A program made the translations under genes and the position numbers. The notes beneath the pieces were generated by a model. It made no database searches. It saw only the letters and a program-made list of their open reading frames with translations, and was not told the DNA's origin. From Flavonifractor sp052065355 (GTDB taxonomy: Bacteria; Bacillota; Clostridia; Oscillospirales; Oscillospiraceae), in assembly GCF_052065355.1 (NCBI RefSeq), contig NZ_JBQHUF010000001.1, positions 186,001 through 250,000 on the forward strand: DNA of 64,000 nucleotides, given 5' to 3'. This document shows positions 63,353-64,000 of the stretch, one piece after another (within the stretch, counting starts at the first letter, position 1; each line of letters starts with the position of its first letter).

Positions 63353-64000
63353 TCATTCCTCTTCTGGAGCGGGGAGCAGTCTTACCGCTGCCAACCGGTG
63401 AAAAGCGGCTGCAAACACCAGGCCGAAGGTTGCACCCAGAAGAGTATCCACAATGCGTAGAATCACGGCTCCCTGGAGTCCGTAGATTCCGGTACCCAGC
63501 ATCAGCGCGCCAAAGCAGTTCATTGCCGTCTTATACCGGTAGTCGGTGCAGAAACCCAAACACAAGCCGCCCAACGGCCCCATCAGAGGGTGGAAGGCTT
63601 CTGGTGTTACCTGATAGAGCACAAAAAATGCGCAGCAGCCCGCCACTGCCCCTACAATACGTTGCCGAAAACGGATGGCAGTGCTGCCGGAGTACGGGTA
63701 TTCGGAGAGCAAAGAGGCACAGGCGAATCCCATCCACATGAACCGCTCCACATGGAATACCTGTCCGGCGGACAACACCAAGCTTACACCGAGCGCCATG
63801 CGAAACTGCCACAGATAAACTGGTGCGGATAAATCAAGCTTCCTTATTACATGGTGAAAACGGGTTGTTTTGTGCTGATGCCGGTGTTTGGCGAACAGGA
63901 TTGCGCCGCAAATCAAATAGCCCACCAGAGCCATGAGCCCACGGCGAATGAGAGCCTCGCCAACTACTGGATTGCCTGTCAGATAGATATAAGCGAAACT
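63353..64000 (-). CDS. FUSC-family membrane protein (5' part outside window)
   Basis: The frame is open to the window edge, so at least 216 residues are visible and the N-terminus is missing. Several helices are seen, with an R-M-A-L-G-V-S-L-V-L-S segment, then F-M-W-M-G-F-A-C-A-S-L and R-F-R-Q-R-I-V-G-A-V-A-G, the repeated pattern of FUSC/aromatic-acid exporter (YhcK/AaeB-like) domains. It probably exports organic acids or affects membrane stress. The downstream membrane gene is likely co-transcribed. Confidence 0.75.
   Translation of the reverse strand, partial: SFAYIYLTGNPVVGEALIRRGLMALVGYLICGAILFAKHRHQHKTTRFHHVIRKLDLSAPVYLWQFRMALGVSLVLSAGQVFHVERFMWMGFACASLLSEYPYSGSTAIRFRQRIVGAVAGCCAFFVLYQVTPEAFHPLMGPLGGLCLGFCTDYRYKTAMNCFGALMLGTGIYGLQGAVILRIVDTLLGATFGLVFAAAFHRLAAVRLLPAPEEE

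Noticed and set aside
1..64000. CRISPR arrays, tRNA and rRNA genes
   Set aside because: No regularly spaced repeats, cloverleaf sequences or rRNA-like stretches were noticed by eye; a computed scan was not possible.

Overview
The window looks like chromosome of a GC-rich, spore-forming gut Firmicute of the Oscillospiraceae type (Flavonifractor, Lawsonibacter, Intestinimonas and relatives). This rests on the sporulation genes (spoIIGA-sigE, sigG, a YlmC/YmxH protein), the anaerobe-type peroxide defence genes (a PerR/Fur regulator, superoxide reductase, rubrerythrin), the Gram-positive pyrK-pyrD1B pair and classic Firmicute riboswitches. No rRNA, tRNA or CRISPR array was seen.

Layout. 1-2.6 kb is the right end of a large mobilizable element: the tail of an unknown membrane protein, a TnpW-like protein and a large serine recombinase. 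2.7-18.2 kb is core chromosome: an S1-domain protein, DUF951 and hisC, spoIIGA-sigE, a pyrimidine operon (pyrC-pyrF-pyrK-pyrD) followed by a phosphatase-acetyltransferase fusion and a YgiQ-type radical SAM protein, then a lysine riboswitch in front of an AGCS-family symporter, and an amidohydrolase. 18.2-22.0 kb is the riboflavin operon ribD-ribE-ribBA-ribH on the minus strand under an FMN riboswitch with its own terminator.

22.35-28.21 kb is the most unusual segment. It is a 5.8 kb insertion bounded by a 16-bp direct repeat with imperfect 25-bp inverted ends exactly inside the repeats. It carries an IS30-type DDE transposase, two phage-like HTH regulators with visible operators, a DUF4236-TM2 membrane protein and a phage lysis and tail-end gene set (endolysin, holin, CD1375-like proteins), but no integrase and no head, packaging or main tail genes. 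It sits directly upstream of the PerR-type regulator.

28.3-29.7 kb is the PerR, superoxide reductase and rubrerythrin cluster. 29.8-42.2 kb holds a two-component system, a MacAB-like exporter, an SLH-domain surface protein and a second adaptor-permease-ATPase exporter pointing the other way. 42.3-52.8 kb holds pyrG with a leader terminator, a MocR regulator, sigG, an archaeal-type LOR/SDH protein (probably ornithine cyclodeaminase), ppx-ppk and a MATE pump. 52.9-59.3 kb holds an ArsR-like regulator and a glmS-linked dipeptide-type ABC importer without ATPases. 59.4-61.5 kb is an ECF sigma, DUF4179 anti-sigma and lipoprotein operon. The last 2.5 kb holds a decayed marR-MATE pair, a small membrane protein and a FUSC-type protein cut by the window edge.
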